Notes: generated by a model not told the origin, from the sequence alone. Positions 35,173-43,394 are shown, counted from the stretch's first letter. The stretch: DNA of 64,000 nt from Methylophilaceae bacterium (GCA_947379975.1 CANCPF010000007.1:8964-72963), one strand, 5' to 3'. Made by a program: numbers and translations.

Positions 35173-35624
35173 ATGAAACGAATGCATTTACATGTCTCAG
35201 TCGAAGACTTAAGTAAGAGTATTACTTTTTACAACACCTTATTCGGTACATCTCCAACCGTAGAAAAATCGGATTATGCTAAATGGATGCTCAATGATCC
35301 TTTAGTTAACTTTGCTATTAGCCAACGTGGTGCAAAAGTAGGTTTAGACCATGTGGGTATTCAAGTAGAAAACGATGAAGAATTAGCTGATATTAAAGAA
35401 GATTAGATTCAGCAGATATGAGCATACTCACGCAAGAAGGTACAGCGTGTTGCTACGCCAAATCTGATAAGCATTGGGTACAAGATCCTTCAGGGATTGC
35501 TTGGGAAACCTACCATACTCTAGAAAGTGCGCCTACATTTAACGATAGTGCAGAGCAAGGTGAATCAGCCTGTTGCGCTCCAATACCTCAACAAGTGCAA
35601 TTTATTTCAAGGCGCAATAAGTAA
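35173..35624 (+). pseudogene. ArsI/CadI-like glyoxalase-fold protein, broken by a single-base deletion
   Basis: The first frame (35173-35406) encodes KRMHLHVSVEDLSKSITFYN through HVGIQVENDEELADIKE and then runs into a stop. The second frame continues with LDSADMSILTQEGTACCYAKSDKHWVQDPSGIAWETYHTLESA. Adding one A near 35397 (GAAAGATTA rather than GAAGATTA) restores a single protein of about 150 residues. The metal ligands (His in HLHVS, His in LDHVG, Glu in AWETYH) and the vicinal cysteine pair TACCYA match ArsI, which cleaves C-As bonds of methylarsenite. The break may be real or a sequencing error. Confidence 0.85.
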
Positions 35625-35625
35625 T

Positions 35626-36684
35626 ATGACAACCAATAGTAAATCTTCAAATAGCAGCCCAAAGATTGGAAGTTTTGAGCTTAACCTCACTTGGTGGGTG
35701 TCAGGATGTATTGTTGTCGGCATCACTTTAGGCAAATTATTACCCAGCTTCTTTCAAACAGTAGGTAGTTTAAAGATAGCCGAAGTTAATTTGCCAGTGG
35801 CTATTTTGATATGGCTGATGATTATTCCTATGCTGCTTAAGATTAACTTCAAAGCAATGGGAGACGTGCTACAGCATGCGCGAGGTATAGGCGTTACGTT
35901 ATTTATTAACTGGGTAGTCAAGCCATTCTCAATGGCTTTACTTGCATGGATATTCATACGACACTTGTTTGCTGGTTATCTACCTACTGAACAAATAGAC
36001 AGTTACATCGCGGGTTTGATATTGCTTGCAGCTGCACCTTGCACCGCTATGGTGTTTGTATGGAGCAATTTATGTGACGGTGATGCAAAGTTCACACTTT
36101 CTCAAGTGGCGATTAATGACGCCATTATGCTATTTGCTTTTGCACCTTTAGTAGCACTATTGCTAGGCCTCTCAAGTATCACTGTGCCATGGAATACGCT
36201 TTTTATTTCAGTGTTATTGTTTATTGTTGTACCTGTCGTGATAAGTCAAATCATGCGCAAGTTGCTACTGGCTAAAGGGCAACAAACCTTTGATGCAGTA
36301 ATAAAACGCCTAAACCCAATATCAATGACTGCACTCCTTACGACACTAGTTTTACTGTTTGGCTTTCAAGGTCAGCAGATACTTGCACAACCCATGATTA
36401 TTGCTTTGTTGGCAGTGCCGATCATTATTCAGGTTTACTTCAACTCCATGCTTGCTTATTGGTTGAATAAGAAATTTAAAGTAGCGCATTGTGTAGCTGG
36501 GCCATCTGCCCTAATTGGAGCCTCTAATTTCTTTGAATTGGCTGTTGCGACCGCAATTGCTTTATTTGGCTTTAATTCAGGCGCTGCATTAGCCACGGTG
36601 GTGGGTGTATTAATAGAAGTACCTGTGATGCTGTCGGTAGTGGCTATCGTCAATAAAAGTCGTCATTGGTACGAGAATGTTTAA
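35626..36684 (+). CDS. acr3: Arsenite efflux permease of ACR3 family
   Basis: This roughly 352-residue membrane protein has ten predicted helices and exports As(OH)3. The essential cysteine lies in LAAAPCTAMVFVWSNLCDGD (Cys139), and the conserved Glu in ASNFFELAVATAIALFG is present near residue 304. The ATG at 35626 is just after the arsI-like stop; the frame is open upstream but inside that gene. It is the middle of the ars operon. Confidence 0.95.
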   Translation: MTTNSKSSNSSPKIGSFELNLTWWVSGCIVVGITLGKLLPSFFQTVGSLKIAEVNLPVAILIWLMIIPMLLKINFKAMGDVLQHARGIGVTLFINWVVKPFSMALLAWIFIRHLFAGYLPTEQIDSYIAGLILLAAAPCTAMVFVWSNLCDGDAKFTLSQVAINDAIMLFAFAPLVALLLGLSSITVPWNTLFISVLLFIVVPVVISQIMRKLLLAKGQQTFDAVIKRLNPISMTALLTTLVLLFGFQGQQILAQPMIIALLAVPIIIQVYFNSMLAYWLNKKFKVAHCVAGPSALIGASNFFELAVATAIALFGFNSGAALATVVGVLIEVPVMLSVVAIVNKSRHWYENV

Positions 36685-36699
36685 TTGTCAGGAGTGAGT

Positions 36700-37170
36700 A
36701 TGAATATTTTATTTTTATGTACAGGCAACTCATGTCGTTCAATATTGGCCGAGGCGACATTTAATGCTTTAGCCCCAGAAGGCATGAAGGCAATGAGTGC
36801 AGGTAGCAAACCTACAGGTGAAGTGCATCCTCGTTCTATTGCCTTACTAAAACGTGAAGGTATATCGACAGAAGGTTATCACAGCAAGTCATGGGAAAAC
36901 TTACCCGCTACACCTGACATTGTCATCACAGTCTGTGGCAATGCTGCTGGTGAGACTTGCCCAGCATATCTAGGCAATGTCATGAGAGCACATTGGGGTG
37001 TAGAAGACCCAGCAAAAGCGACAGGCACAGAAGCAGAAATTGACGCTTCATTTGAGAAGGCATATTCAATACTTCGCAGAAGAATTGAAGCCTTTTTGGC
37101 TATCGACTTTAAAAACATTTCTGACCGCGGTGAGATTAAAAAGCAGTTAGATTTAATTGGTAAGCTGTAA
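36700..37170 (+). CDS. arsC: Arsenate reductase, low-molecular-weight phosphatase type
   Basis: The 156-residue enzyme has the P-loop CTGNSCRS (Cys7, Cys12), and Cys79 and Cys87 in VCGNAAGETCPAY, the cysteines that form the redox cascade of thioredoxin-linked ArsC. It reduces arsenate to arsenite for Acr3. I chose the ATG at 36700, preceded by AGGAGT; an in-frame upstream TTG exists. It follows acr3 by 15 bp. Confidence 0.94.
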   Translation: MNILFLCTGNSCRSILAEATFNALAPEGMKAMSAGSKPTGEVHPRSIALLKREGISTEGYHSKSWENLPATPDIVITVCGNAAGETCPAYLGNVMRAHWGVEDPAKATGTEAEIDASFEKAYSILRRRIEAFLAIDFKNISDRGEIKKQLDLIGKL

Positions 37171-37177
37171 ATTGAAT

Positions 37178-37207
37178 AAGGCAGCAAAGCTACTCAAAGG
37201 CTGCCTT
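37178..37207 (+). terminator. Hairpin after arsC
   Basis: AAGGCAGC and GCTGCCTT form an 8-bp stem with a 14-nt loop, directly after arsC. It may attenuate or end transcription before the permease gene 97 bp downstream. It has no T run beyond TT. Confidence 0.5.
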
Positions 37208-37303
37208 AAACTATATAACTTTGCGCTTTGATTTATATCACTTGCATCATTAGCTTTAAGTGTAGAGTAACACTAAGAGATTTCTGTAAAACGTATACAT
37301 AGT

Positions 37304-38341
37304 ATGAAAGGCAATATCATCAATTTACCAAACAAGCAGCCGCTCTTATTTCTGCTAATTGCCGCTAGTATTTGGCTGGCGCTTTATCAGGTTCTAATTC
37401 CGCTATCAGAATTAATCGTTCAGAATCTACCAGTCGAGCGTGACAGTCGTCTTGGTAGTGCCCTGCAATTCTTCTTTTACGATACGCCAAAAGTATTGAT
37501 GCTATTGACCGCAGTTGTGATGGTTATGGGCATGGTGAACTCTTATTTCACTCCAGAACGCACTCGTGCCTTACTGGCTGGCAGAACTGAAGGTGTTGCT
37601 AACTGCATGGCAGCCAGTTTAGGGATTGTTACACCATTCTGCTCTTGCTCCGCTGTGCCACTGTTTATTGGGTTCGTACAGGCTGGCGTTCCTCTTGGCG
37701 TTACCTTTTCTTTTCTTATTTCAGCGCCTATGGTGAACGAAGTCGCGCTAACTTTGCTATTTGCAATGTTCGGATGGAAAGTGGCAGGACTATACCTAGC
37801 GATGGGCTTATCTATTGCCATTATCTCAGGCTGGGTCATTGGTCGTTTAAATATGGAAGAACATCTTGAAGATTGGGTGCGTAACATGCCGAAGGTGAGT
37901 GCTGAGGCTAATACGACTGACCTCACGCTTGCAGATCGAGTTCAAGCAGGATTTGCTTCTGTACGTGAAATTGTAGGCAAGGTATGGCCTTACATCTTCG
38001 CTGGTATTGCCATTGGTGCAGGTATTCACGGTTATGTGCCAGAAGACTTTATGGCAAGTTTTATGGGTAAAGATGTCTGGTGGGCAGTGCCTGTATCTGT
38101 TCTCATCGGTGTGCCAATGTATACCAATGCCGCAGGTATTATTCCAATTGTAGAAGCGTTGCTCGCCAAGGGTGCTGCATTAGGCACAGTGCTGGCGTTC
38201 ATGATGAGTGTAATCGCACTTTCTTTGCCTGAAATGGTGATTTTACGCAAAGTGTTAAAACCTAGATTGATAGGGACTTTCATAGGCGTAGTTTCACTTG
38301 GAATTATTCTAGTAGGTTATGTATTTAACGCAGTCTTATAA
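37304..38341 (+). CDS. DUF318 family permease (ArsP-like)
   Basis: The 345-residue membrane protein has about eight to ten helices and the conserved cysteine motif TPFCSCSAVPLFIGFVQAG (about residues 109-127), repeated in spirit by VPMYTNAAGIIPIVEA in the second half. DUF318 permeases within ars operons include ArsP, which expels trivalent organoarsenicals. A small thioredoxin-like gene follows by 10 bp, a pairing often seen for this family. Its exact substrate is inferred. Confidence 0.85.
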   Translation: MKGNIINLPNKQPLLFLLIAASIWLALYQVLIPLSELIVQNLPVERDSRLGSALQFFFYDTPKVLMLLTAVVMVMGMVNSYFTPERTRALLAGRTEGVANCMAASLGIVTPFCSCSAVPLFIGFVQAGVPLGVTFSFLISAPMVNEVALTLLFAMFGWKVAGLYLAMGLSIAIISGWVIGRLNMEEHLEDWVRNMPKVSAEANTTDLTLADRVQAGFASVREIVGKVWPYIFAGIAIGAGIHGYVPEDFMASFMGKDVWWAVPVSVLIGVPMYTNAAGIIPIVEALLAKGAALGTVLAFMMSVIALSLPEMVILRKVLKPRLIGTFIGVVSLGIILVGYVFNAVL

Positions 38342-38351
38342 GGATTAAACC

Positions 38352-38582
38352 ATGAAAGATATAAAAGTGTTGGGCACAGGATGTGCGAATTGCAAGGCAA
38401 CCGTAAAGCTTGTAGAAGAAGTTGCTGCAGCCAAAGGTGCTGACATTACGTTGGAAAAAGTTGAGGATATTCAAAAAATAATGTCCTATAACATTATGTC
38501 GACTCCCGCCGTGGTGATTGATGGGCAAGTCGTTCACGCTGGCGGCATACCAGCTAGAAGTAAAGTTGAAGGTTGGTTTTAA
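38352..38582 (+). CDS. Small thioredoxin-fold (redox-active disulfide) protein
   Basis: This 76-residue protein begins MKDIKVLGTGCANCKATVKLV, with CxxC at residues 11-14, and contains TPAVVIDGQVVHAG, the cis-proline segment of thioredoxin folds. Such proteins accompany DUF318 permeases and may pass electrons or metal to the permease cysteines. It follows the permease by 10 bp. Confidence 0.88.
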   Translation: MKDIKVLGTGCANCKATVKLVEEVAAAKGADITLEKVEDIQKIMSYNIMSTPAVVIDGQVVHAGGIPARSKVEGWF

Positions 38583-38595
38583 TTAAGTCTGTTTT

Positions 38596-38661
38596 ATGAG
38601 TGATCATCACAGTCACGAGCATGCCCCCAAAGACTTCAATCAAGCATTTGTAAGGGTCTAG
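38596..38661 (+). pseudogene. N-terminal remnant of a cation-diffusion-facilitator gene
   Basis: The 21-codon frame begins MSDHHSHEHAPKDFNQAFV, the His-rich start typical of CzcD/ZitB transporters, and then falls into foreign sequence and stops. The break after QAF coincides with the left end of an IS3-type element (TGTAAGGGTCTAG...). The rest of the gene is not in the window. Confidence 0.7.
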
Positions 38662-38712
38662 TTTAACGCAACACTTTCTTAGAGGTTATAATCAACTTTA
38701 AGAGGTGTAAAA

Positions 38713-38874
38713 ATGAGTAAAGTTAGAAATCAATTCACAACAGAATTTAAGCAAGAATGTGTCAATTTAGTCGTTAATCAAGGCTATGGTATTGCACAAG
38801 CAACCAGTGCTATGCAGGTTGCTTTATCCTCCATGCAGCGTTGGGCTGGGCAATATAAACAAGAAATTAAATGA
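38713..38874 (+). pseudogene. IS3-family transposase OrfA fragment
   Basis: A 53-residue frame with the Shine-Dalgarno AGAGGTG starts MSKVRNQFTTEFKQECVNLV, the helix-turn-helix start of IS3-type OrfA, and includes VALSSMQRWAGQYKQE. It stops within a few codons of this point, where OrfA would normally continue for another 40 or so residues; no OrfB follows. Confidence 0.78.
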
Positions 38875-38875
38875 A

Positions 38876-39064
38876 GGTGTGGTGAACTCACACATTACGC
38901 GAACCATCTATCGTGCATTTTTAGCACCGGATATTGTGCAGGCCATACTTAATGGATCACAGCCAATACATCTAACTTCTGATTTTATTAAACGTCACTC
39001 ACCACTGCCAATTGATTGGGATGAACAGCGTAAATTATTACGGTTTACACCAACAACATACTAA
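38876..39064 (+). pseudogene. C-terminal remnant of a serine recombinase (resolvase family)
   Basis: The frame ending at 39064 reads RTIYRAFLAPDIVQAILNGSQP...LPIDWDEQRKLLRF. This is the typical tail of large serine recombinases (AFLAPDIVEAILDGRQP...PLDWAEQRRLLGF). The catalytic N-terminal domain is absent. It abuts the IS3 fragment, so the recombinase was cut by that insertion or by a later deletion. Confidence 0.8.
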
Positions 39065-39594
39065 ATATTGATGTTTTGTTGATGCTAAACCTCACCCATC
39101 CCAACTAGCCAGACCTACCACTCAAAAAGCCATCTGAGAATCGCCTTAGAAATTTGAAGTAAAGCAGGCTTAAACCTACCACAGAGATTTTTAAATGCAA
39201 AAAACCCCGCGACTGGCGGGGCTTATGATTAAATTACTGATTAAAATCAATAACTTGGGACTCGGTGGCGGTGGAGTGAGTCTATGGCCAGGTTGTCTTT
39301 CCCTGCTAACAGGGAAATTTACAGGGTATTTCAATAAAATAGAGTCATAAATTCAACAAAACACTCTGCCCTGCCTAGTAATACTTCATCTTTGTTAAAA
39401 ATGGTATTTTTTGGAACAGGGAAAAACAGGGATTCTAGATAAATCTTGATTATGTCGGCGACTACTTTTTGACTAGTTAATTCAGTAGTTATGATGCTAG
39501 TAGCGCTCCAAAACAGAACTTCAAACTTTAGTAAATAAGTCTAAAATTAATTGAGTGTTGAAGGGAGACTTCAATTGCATCCAAGTTCAGTTAG
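39065..39594. other. Non-coding island edge with hairpin and ACAGGG repeats
   Basis: These 530 bp have no convincing gene. A hairpin CCCCGC-GACTG-GCGGGG at 39205-39221, flanked by AAAA on its left, is terminator-like. ACAGGG occurs four times between about 39308 and 39430, mostly as ACAGGGAAA. Such ACAGGG-rich stretches are, to my recollection, seen beside decayed recombinase genes in other proteobacteria. Confidence 0.6.
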
Positions 39595-40566
39595 TTAAAC
39601 AGTCAGAATAGTTGACCCAGTGGTTAATCGCGCTTCCATATCACTATGCGCCTTGGCAGCATCCTTTAATGTGTAAGTCTGATTGATGTTGATTTTTACT
39701 TTGCAAGTTCGCACCACATCAAAAAGATCAGAAGAGTTTTCTAGCAACTGAGATCTGGTTGAAACAAACGTAGCAAGCGTTGGTCTGGTGACTAGTAAAG
39801 ATCCTTTTTGCGCCAATACTGCTAGATCGAGTGGCGGCACAGCTCCAGATGATGCCCCAAATAGAACCATAAGGCCGCGGGGCTGCAAGCAATCAAGAGA
39901 TTTCATAAAATTTTCTTTACCTACTGAATCATAAACTACGGGCAACTTCTTCCCATCTGTAATTTCCAACACTCTCTTCTGAAAATTCTCCCTGGTATAA
40001 ATGATAGGATGATGACAACCGTTGGCTTTAGCCAAGTGCGCCTTCTCCTCGCTTGATACAGTGCCAATTACAGTTGCTCCTAATGCTGCCGCCCACTGAC
40101 AGAGAATTAGGCCAACTCCTCCTGCAGTTGCATGGATTAAAATTGTGTCATTTGGTCCAACTTTATATATATCACGAATTAAATAACGTGCAGTCATGCC
40201 TTGCAACATCATTGCTGCTGCGGTTTGAGTGGAAACTTCATCAGGCAACTTAACTACTTGATCTGCCAAAATTAGTCTTGTTTCCGCATATGCCCCCAAA
40301 ACCATTGCATACGCAACTCTATCACCCGACTTCAAATTAGCTACACCATCTCCAACCATATCTACGATGCCTGCTGCCTCCATGCCAGGCACAAAAGGCA
40401 TTTGGGTCGGGTAAAGACCTTTACGATAGTAGATATCAATAAAATTTAAGCCAATAGCATTCTGTTTTAATCTAACCTGACCAAAGCCTGGAGCACCTAC
40501 ATCGGCACTCTCCCATTTCATTACTTCAGGTCCACCTGGATTATGTATATGAATAGAATAGGACAT
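39595..40566 (-). CDS. NADPH:quinone oxidoreductase, zinc-independent MDR family
   Basis: This 323-residue medium-chain reductase has the QOR-type start (GGPEVMKWE), GLNFIDIYYRKGLYP and the nucleotide-binding HATAGGVGLILCQWA (about residues 146-160). It lacks the zinc-binding cysteines of alcohol dehydrogenases. It is the leftmost gene in the direction of the catabolic region, separated from dmpD by 539 bp, so it may have its own promoter. It could reduce quinones formed from catechols, but this is inference. Confidence 0.88.
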   Translation of the reverse strand: MSYSIHIHNPGGPEVMKWESADVGAPGFGQVRLKQNAIGLNFIDIYYRKGLYPTQMPFVPGMEAAGIVDMVGDGVANLKSGDRVAYAMVLGAYAETRLILADQVVKLPDEVSTQTAAAMMLQGMTARYLIRDIYKVGPNDTILIHATAGGVGLILCQWAAALGATVIGTVSSEEKAHLAKANGCHHPIIYTRENFQKRVLEITDGKKLPVVYDSVGKENFMKSLDCLQPRGLMVLFGASSGAVPPLDLAVLAQKGSLLVTRPTLATFVSTRSQLLENSSDLFDVVRTCKVKININQTYTLKDAAKAHSDMEARLTTGSTILTV

Positions 40567-41105
40567 TAGTACTTTCTTATTTGAATGGCATGAATAGAAA
40601 GATAAATTTCACGTAAAAAAAACAAATCAACACAAATATCAAAGGCATCATTGATGAAGCGCTCTGCATTAAATCATCTCATTATTATAGAGTAGTTACC
40701 TTTAAGTTTACGTCAGTTAATTTGGCAAGGACATTGAATCTAAAATACTTGGCGACACAATATTATGAAAATTAACCTTTCGATAAAAGAGATCTTTTCT
40801 AAACGTCCTTTCTCCTACCATCTTAGGTAGATCTAGGTGTGTCGCATCTCCAGCGGTTTTACGCTAAAAATCTATGAGGCGGGTCAATTACAATTTTAAA
40901 GATTTCTTCCAACACACCATAAAAACTTCATGTAGCAAGGGGGAGAAGGTTTCAATGGCAAGATTAAATATGAACATTAAGTGTAATGATCAGCAAAAAA
41001 ATTCACACAAGGCTGACCACATAAGCTCATCAAACTAAGTAATAAGTAGCCGCTAGGCTAGCGAAAGCGAAAGCAAAAGCAAAAGCAAAAGCAAAAGCAA
41101 AAGAA
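40567..41105. other. Intergenic region between dmpD and the quinone reductase
   Basis: No recognised gene lies in these 539 bp. A 27-codon frame at 40955-41038 (plus strand) has a strong Shine-Dalgarno (GGGGGAGAAGG) 5-15 bp upstream but no recognisable product. The far right holds a (GCRAAA)n array. The stretch around 40830-40920 looks like decayed sequence of unknown origin. Confidence 0.5.
41061..41102. repeat. Hexanucleotide tandem repeat (GCGAAA/GCAAAA)x7
   Basis: Two GCGAAA units are followed by five GCAAAA units in perfect register. The array ends 3 bp from the dmpD stop codon, on its 3' side. Such a repeat is prone to slippage, but it lies outside reading frames. Confidence 0.92.
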
Positions 41106-41936
41106 TTAATTTTGTGCTTCAGTAAAAAAATCGCTAATTAGCTTGTTAAAGCGTGCGGCATGTTCGATTTGCGTCCAGTGTCCGCATTGCCCAAATACGT
41201 GAATTTGCGCTTTTTGAATCATACTAAAAAGCTCGTAGGAGCTTGCAAGTGGAATTACTTTATCCTCACGCCCATGCACTATCATGGTGGTGTGTGATAG
41301 CGCTTTGATTGCAACTTTATCACTTGCAAGGCTATCCACACCATTTTGACGTGGTGCAGGAAACATTTGTGCAAACGCTTCTTGAATGCCAGGTCGAACA
41401 CTCGCTTCGTAGCGCATGCGCGCTAAATCATCTGTGACACGGCTACGGTCAAAAGCAAATAAATCTAGCAGGCCGCGCATATTCTCGATTGAAGGCGTAT
41501 AACCCCAAACGCGGTCTAAGCCTTCGGTAAGGGTAAATGGCAAGCCTGCGCTACCCATTAATACTAATCGCTCAACACGCTCTGGCGCTCGAATCGCCAT
41601 TGCCAGTGCAAGACCGCCACCAAATGAGTTACCAACAACATGCGCTTTTTGTATGCCAAGCGCATCCATAAAACCAAGAATATGGTTCAGCCATGTTTCC
41701 ATGTTGTATTGCACATCGACTGGTCGTTCGGTGTAACCAAAACCAACAATATCTGGCGCAATCACGCGAAAATTTTCAGCAAGTGCTGGTATCGTTAATC
41801 GCCAATTTGCCCAGCCTGTAACCCCTGGCCCAGAACCATGGATGAGCAGCACTGGCTCGCCTTGTCCATGCTCGTGATAATTAGTTTGAATGCCGTTAGC
41901 AAGAATTGTCTTACCGATTTCTGGATTATTTATCAT
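41106..41936 (-). CDS. dmpD: 2-Hydroxymuconic semialdehyde hydrolase
   Basis: DmpD/XylF hydrolyses ring-cleavage products of catechols (notably 3-methylcatechol) to 2-oxopent-4-enoate and an acid. The 276-residue alpha/beta hydrolase has the oxyanion region HGSGPGVTGWANW, nucleophile Ser104 (GNSFGG), Asp225 (HGREDKVIP) and His253 (GQCGHWTQ). It is the last gene of the leftward meta operon, 17 bp after dmpI. Confidence 0.95.
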   Translation of the reverse strand: MINNPEIGKTILANGIQTNYHEHGQGEPVLLIHGSGPGVTGWANWRLTIPALAENFRVIAPDIVGFGYTERPVDVQYNMETWLNHILGFMDALGIQKAHVVGNSFGGGLALAMAIRAPERVERLVLMGSAGLPFTLTEGLDRVWGYTPSIENMRGLLDLFAFDRSRVTDDLARMRYEASVRPGIQEAFAQMFPAPRQNGVDSLASDKVAIKALSHTTMIVHGREDKVIPLASSYELFSMIQKAQIHVFGQCGHWTQIEHAARFNKLISDFFTEAQN

Positions 41937-41953
41937 GGTAATCTTCTAAAAAA

Positions 41954-42145
41954 TTATCGTCCTAAGTCTTTAGCGGGGACACCCGCAATTCCCCAATTGG
42001 AACTTGGGACTTCTTGAATCACCACACGCACGCTTGCGATTGGCGCACCAACCGCTTCACATAAGGCTGCGGTTACCTTTTCAATTACGGCACGTTTTTG
42101 GGCTTCTGTTCGGCCTTCGATTAAATAAATTTGTGCAAATGGCAT
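41954..42145 (-). CDS. dmpI: 4-Oxalocrotonate tautomerase
   Basis: This 63-residue (mature 62) enzyme interconverts 2-hydroxymuconate and 2-oxohex-3-enedioate. After removal of Met it has Pro1, Arg11 and Arg39, the catalytic set, and a Trp at position 50 where many homologues have Phe50/Trp50. It belongs to the dehydrogenase branch of the meta pathway and lies between dmpD and the chromene isomerase-like gene. Confidence 0.94.
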   Translation of the reverse strand: MPFAQIYLIEGRTEAQKRAVIEKVTAALCEAVGAPIASVRVVIQEVPSSNWGIAGVPAKDLGR

Positions 42146-42188
42146 CTTTAGCTTTCTATAATATTAAATAAATTAATTAATTAAATTT

Positions 42189-42776
42189 TTAGAATCCAGC
42201 ACGTAAACTGTCAATATGTTCGGCAAGAAAGTCTAGGCGGTCATTACCCCAGAAAACTTCTTTGCCAACTATAAAAGTTGGTACGCCAAACGCGCCATCT
42301 GTTTTTGCACTTTCTTCAAACTCTTGAAGCTTAGCTATACCAATTTCATCTGTCAGCGCCTGCTGCAATTGATCCGAATCTATGCCTGCGCGCTTGGCTG
42401 CACGCATCAAAGATTCAATCAAACCAATATTCTGACCAAACTCCCATTCCTCGCGCATCACCTCGAAAATGTACTCTGGCAAACGTCCAACTCTCTCAGC
42501 GAGAAGTGAGCCTAAGGCAGCGTTTGTTGGTTCTGTCTCAGTTGGCGGTGGCACAAAAGGAATATCTAAGCGCCGGCACCAACGCGCAACATCTTGCCGC
42601 ACAATTGGCAATTTATAAACCACACGATCTGGAGGTGACCGCCCATTCCATCCGCCTAACGGACGCCAAATGATGTTAATGTCGGGGGCAAGAATTACAT
42701 CAAACATTCGCTTGGAAGCCAAGTAGCAGTAGGGACTACGAAAATTGAAATAGACTTTTATGTCAATTTTATTCAT
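42189..42776 (-). CDS. 2-Hydroxychromene-2-carboxylate isomerase family (DsbA/GST-kappa-like)
   Basis: The 195-residue thioredoxin-fold protein starts with KVYFNFRSPYCYLASKRMFD, with the Ser14 that binds glutathione in NahD-type isomerases, and ends with DGAFGVPTFIVGKEVFWGNDRLDFL, the usual cis-proline motif. Known relatives use glutathione as cofactor in naphthalene degradation. Here it is 3 bp after a GST gene in a phenol meta operon, where no chromene is expected. It may isomerise a meta-cleavage product. Confidence 0.88.
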   Translation of the reverse strand: MNKIDIKVYFNFRSPYCYLASKRMFDVILAPDINIIWRPLGGWNGRSPPDRVVYKLPIVRQDVARWCRRLDIPFVPPPTETEPTNAALGSLLAERVGRLPEYIFEVMREEWEFGQNIGLIESLMRAAKRAGIDSDQLQQALTDEIGIAKLQEFEESAKTDGAFGVPTFIVGKEVFWGNDRLDFLAEHIDSLRAGF

Positions 42777-42779
42777 ATT

Positions 42780-43379
42780 CTAAATTCCAGTAATTGAAGG
42801 CTTGGTTGCACCATAAGAGGGTCGCTTGTGCATCCGCTCTAGCCAATCTGCCAACTTTGGATGACGAGTGCTATCAAGGGCCAGTCCATAGGCTTTAGCC
42901 AAACTGAGCCTAGGGATGAGTGCACAATCTGCAACGCTAAAATTATCGCCAGCCATGTAAGAACCTTGTCCGTATGTAGCTTCCAGCCAATCTAGTGTTC
43001 CTCCCCATTGCTGACTACCTTGTTCGATACATTGCTGATCTTGCTCAGCAATTGGTTTGTTTCGCCTCTCAGCAATAACCTTTCGCAAACCCAATCCAGC
43101 AATTCTGTCTGAATATAGGTGCAACAAGCGAATCCGTGCACGTGCAACAGGATCTTCCCCCATCAACTTCGCCTGAGGAGATAAATCAGCGAGATACTCT
43201 GCAATAACTGAAGAATCCCAAATCGCCAATACTCCATCTAACAAGACAGGCACTGTTGCTTGAGGGGAATACAGCGCCACGTCTTTCTGTGACTCAAGAC
43301 TACACTCCATATTCGCCTCAGCAAGCAGCAACCGAATCTTCCAGCAAAATGGGCAATCGTGACGATTTAAAAGAATCAT
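42780..43379 (-). CDS. Glutathione S-transferase of the meta operon
   Basis: The 199-residue protein has the N-domain start LLNRHDCPFCWKIRLLL (Cys9-Pro-Phe-Cys12), TVPVLLDGVLAIWDSSVIAEYLAD (glutathione-binding) and the helical C-domain with GDNFSVADCALIPRL. It lies 15 bp after dmpH and 3 bp before the isomerase-like gene, so the pair is surely cotranscribed. The substrate is unknown. CPFC is unusual for plain GSTs and suggests thiol-transferase chemistry. Confidence 0.88.
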   Translation of the reverse strand: MILLNRHDCPFCWKIRLLLAEANMECSLESQKDVALYSPQATVPVLLDGVLAIWDSSVIAEYLADLSPQAKLMGEDPVARARIRLLHLYSDRIAGLGLRKVIAERRNKPIAEQDQQCIEQGSQQWGGTLDWLEATYGQGSYMAGDNFSVADCALIPRLSLAKAYGLALDSTRHPKLADWLERMHKRPSYGATKPSITGI

Positions 43380-43394
43380 CTATCGTTCTCTGCC

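Noticed and set aside
40820..40920. Possible insertion-sequence remnant between dmpD and the quinone reductase.
   Set aside because: No transposase motif or inverted ends could be recognised in any frame.
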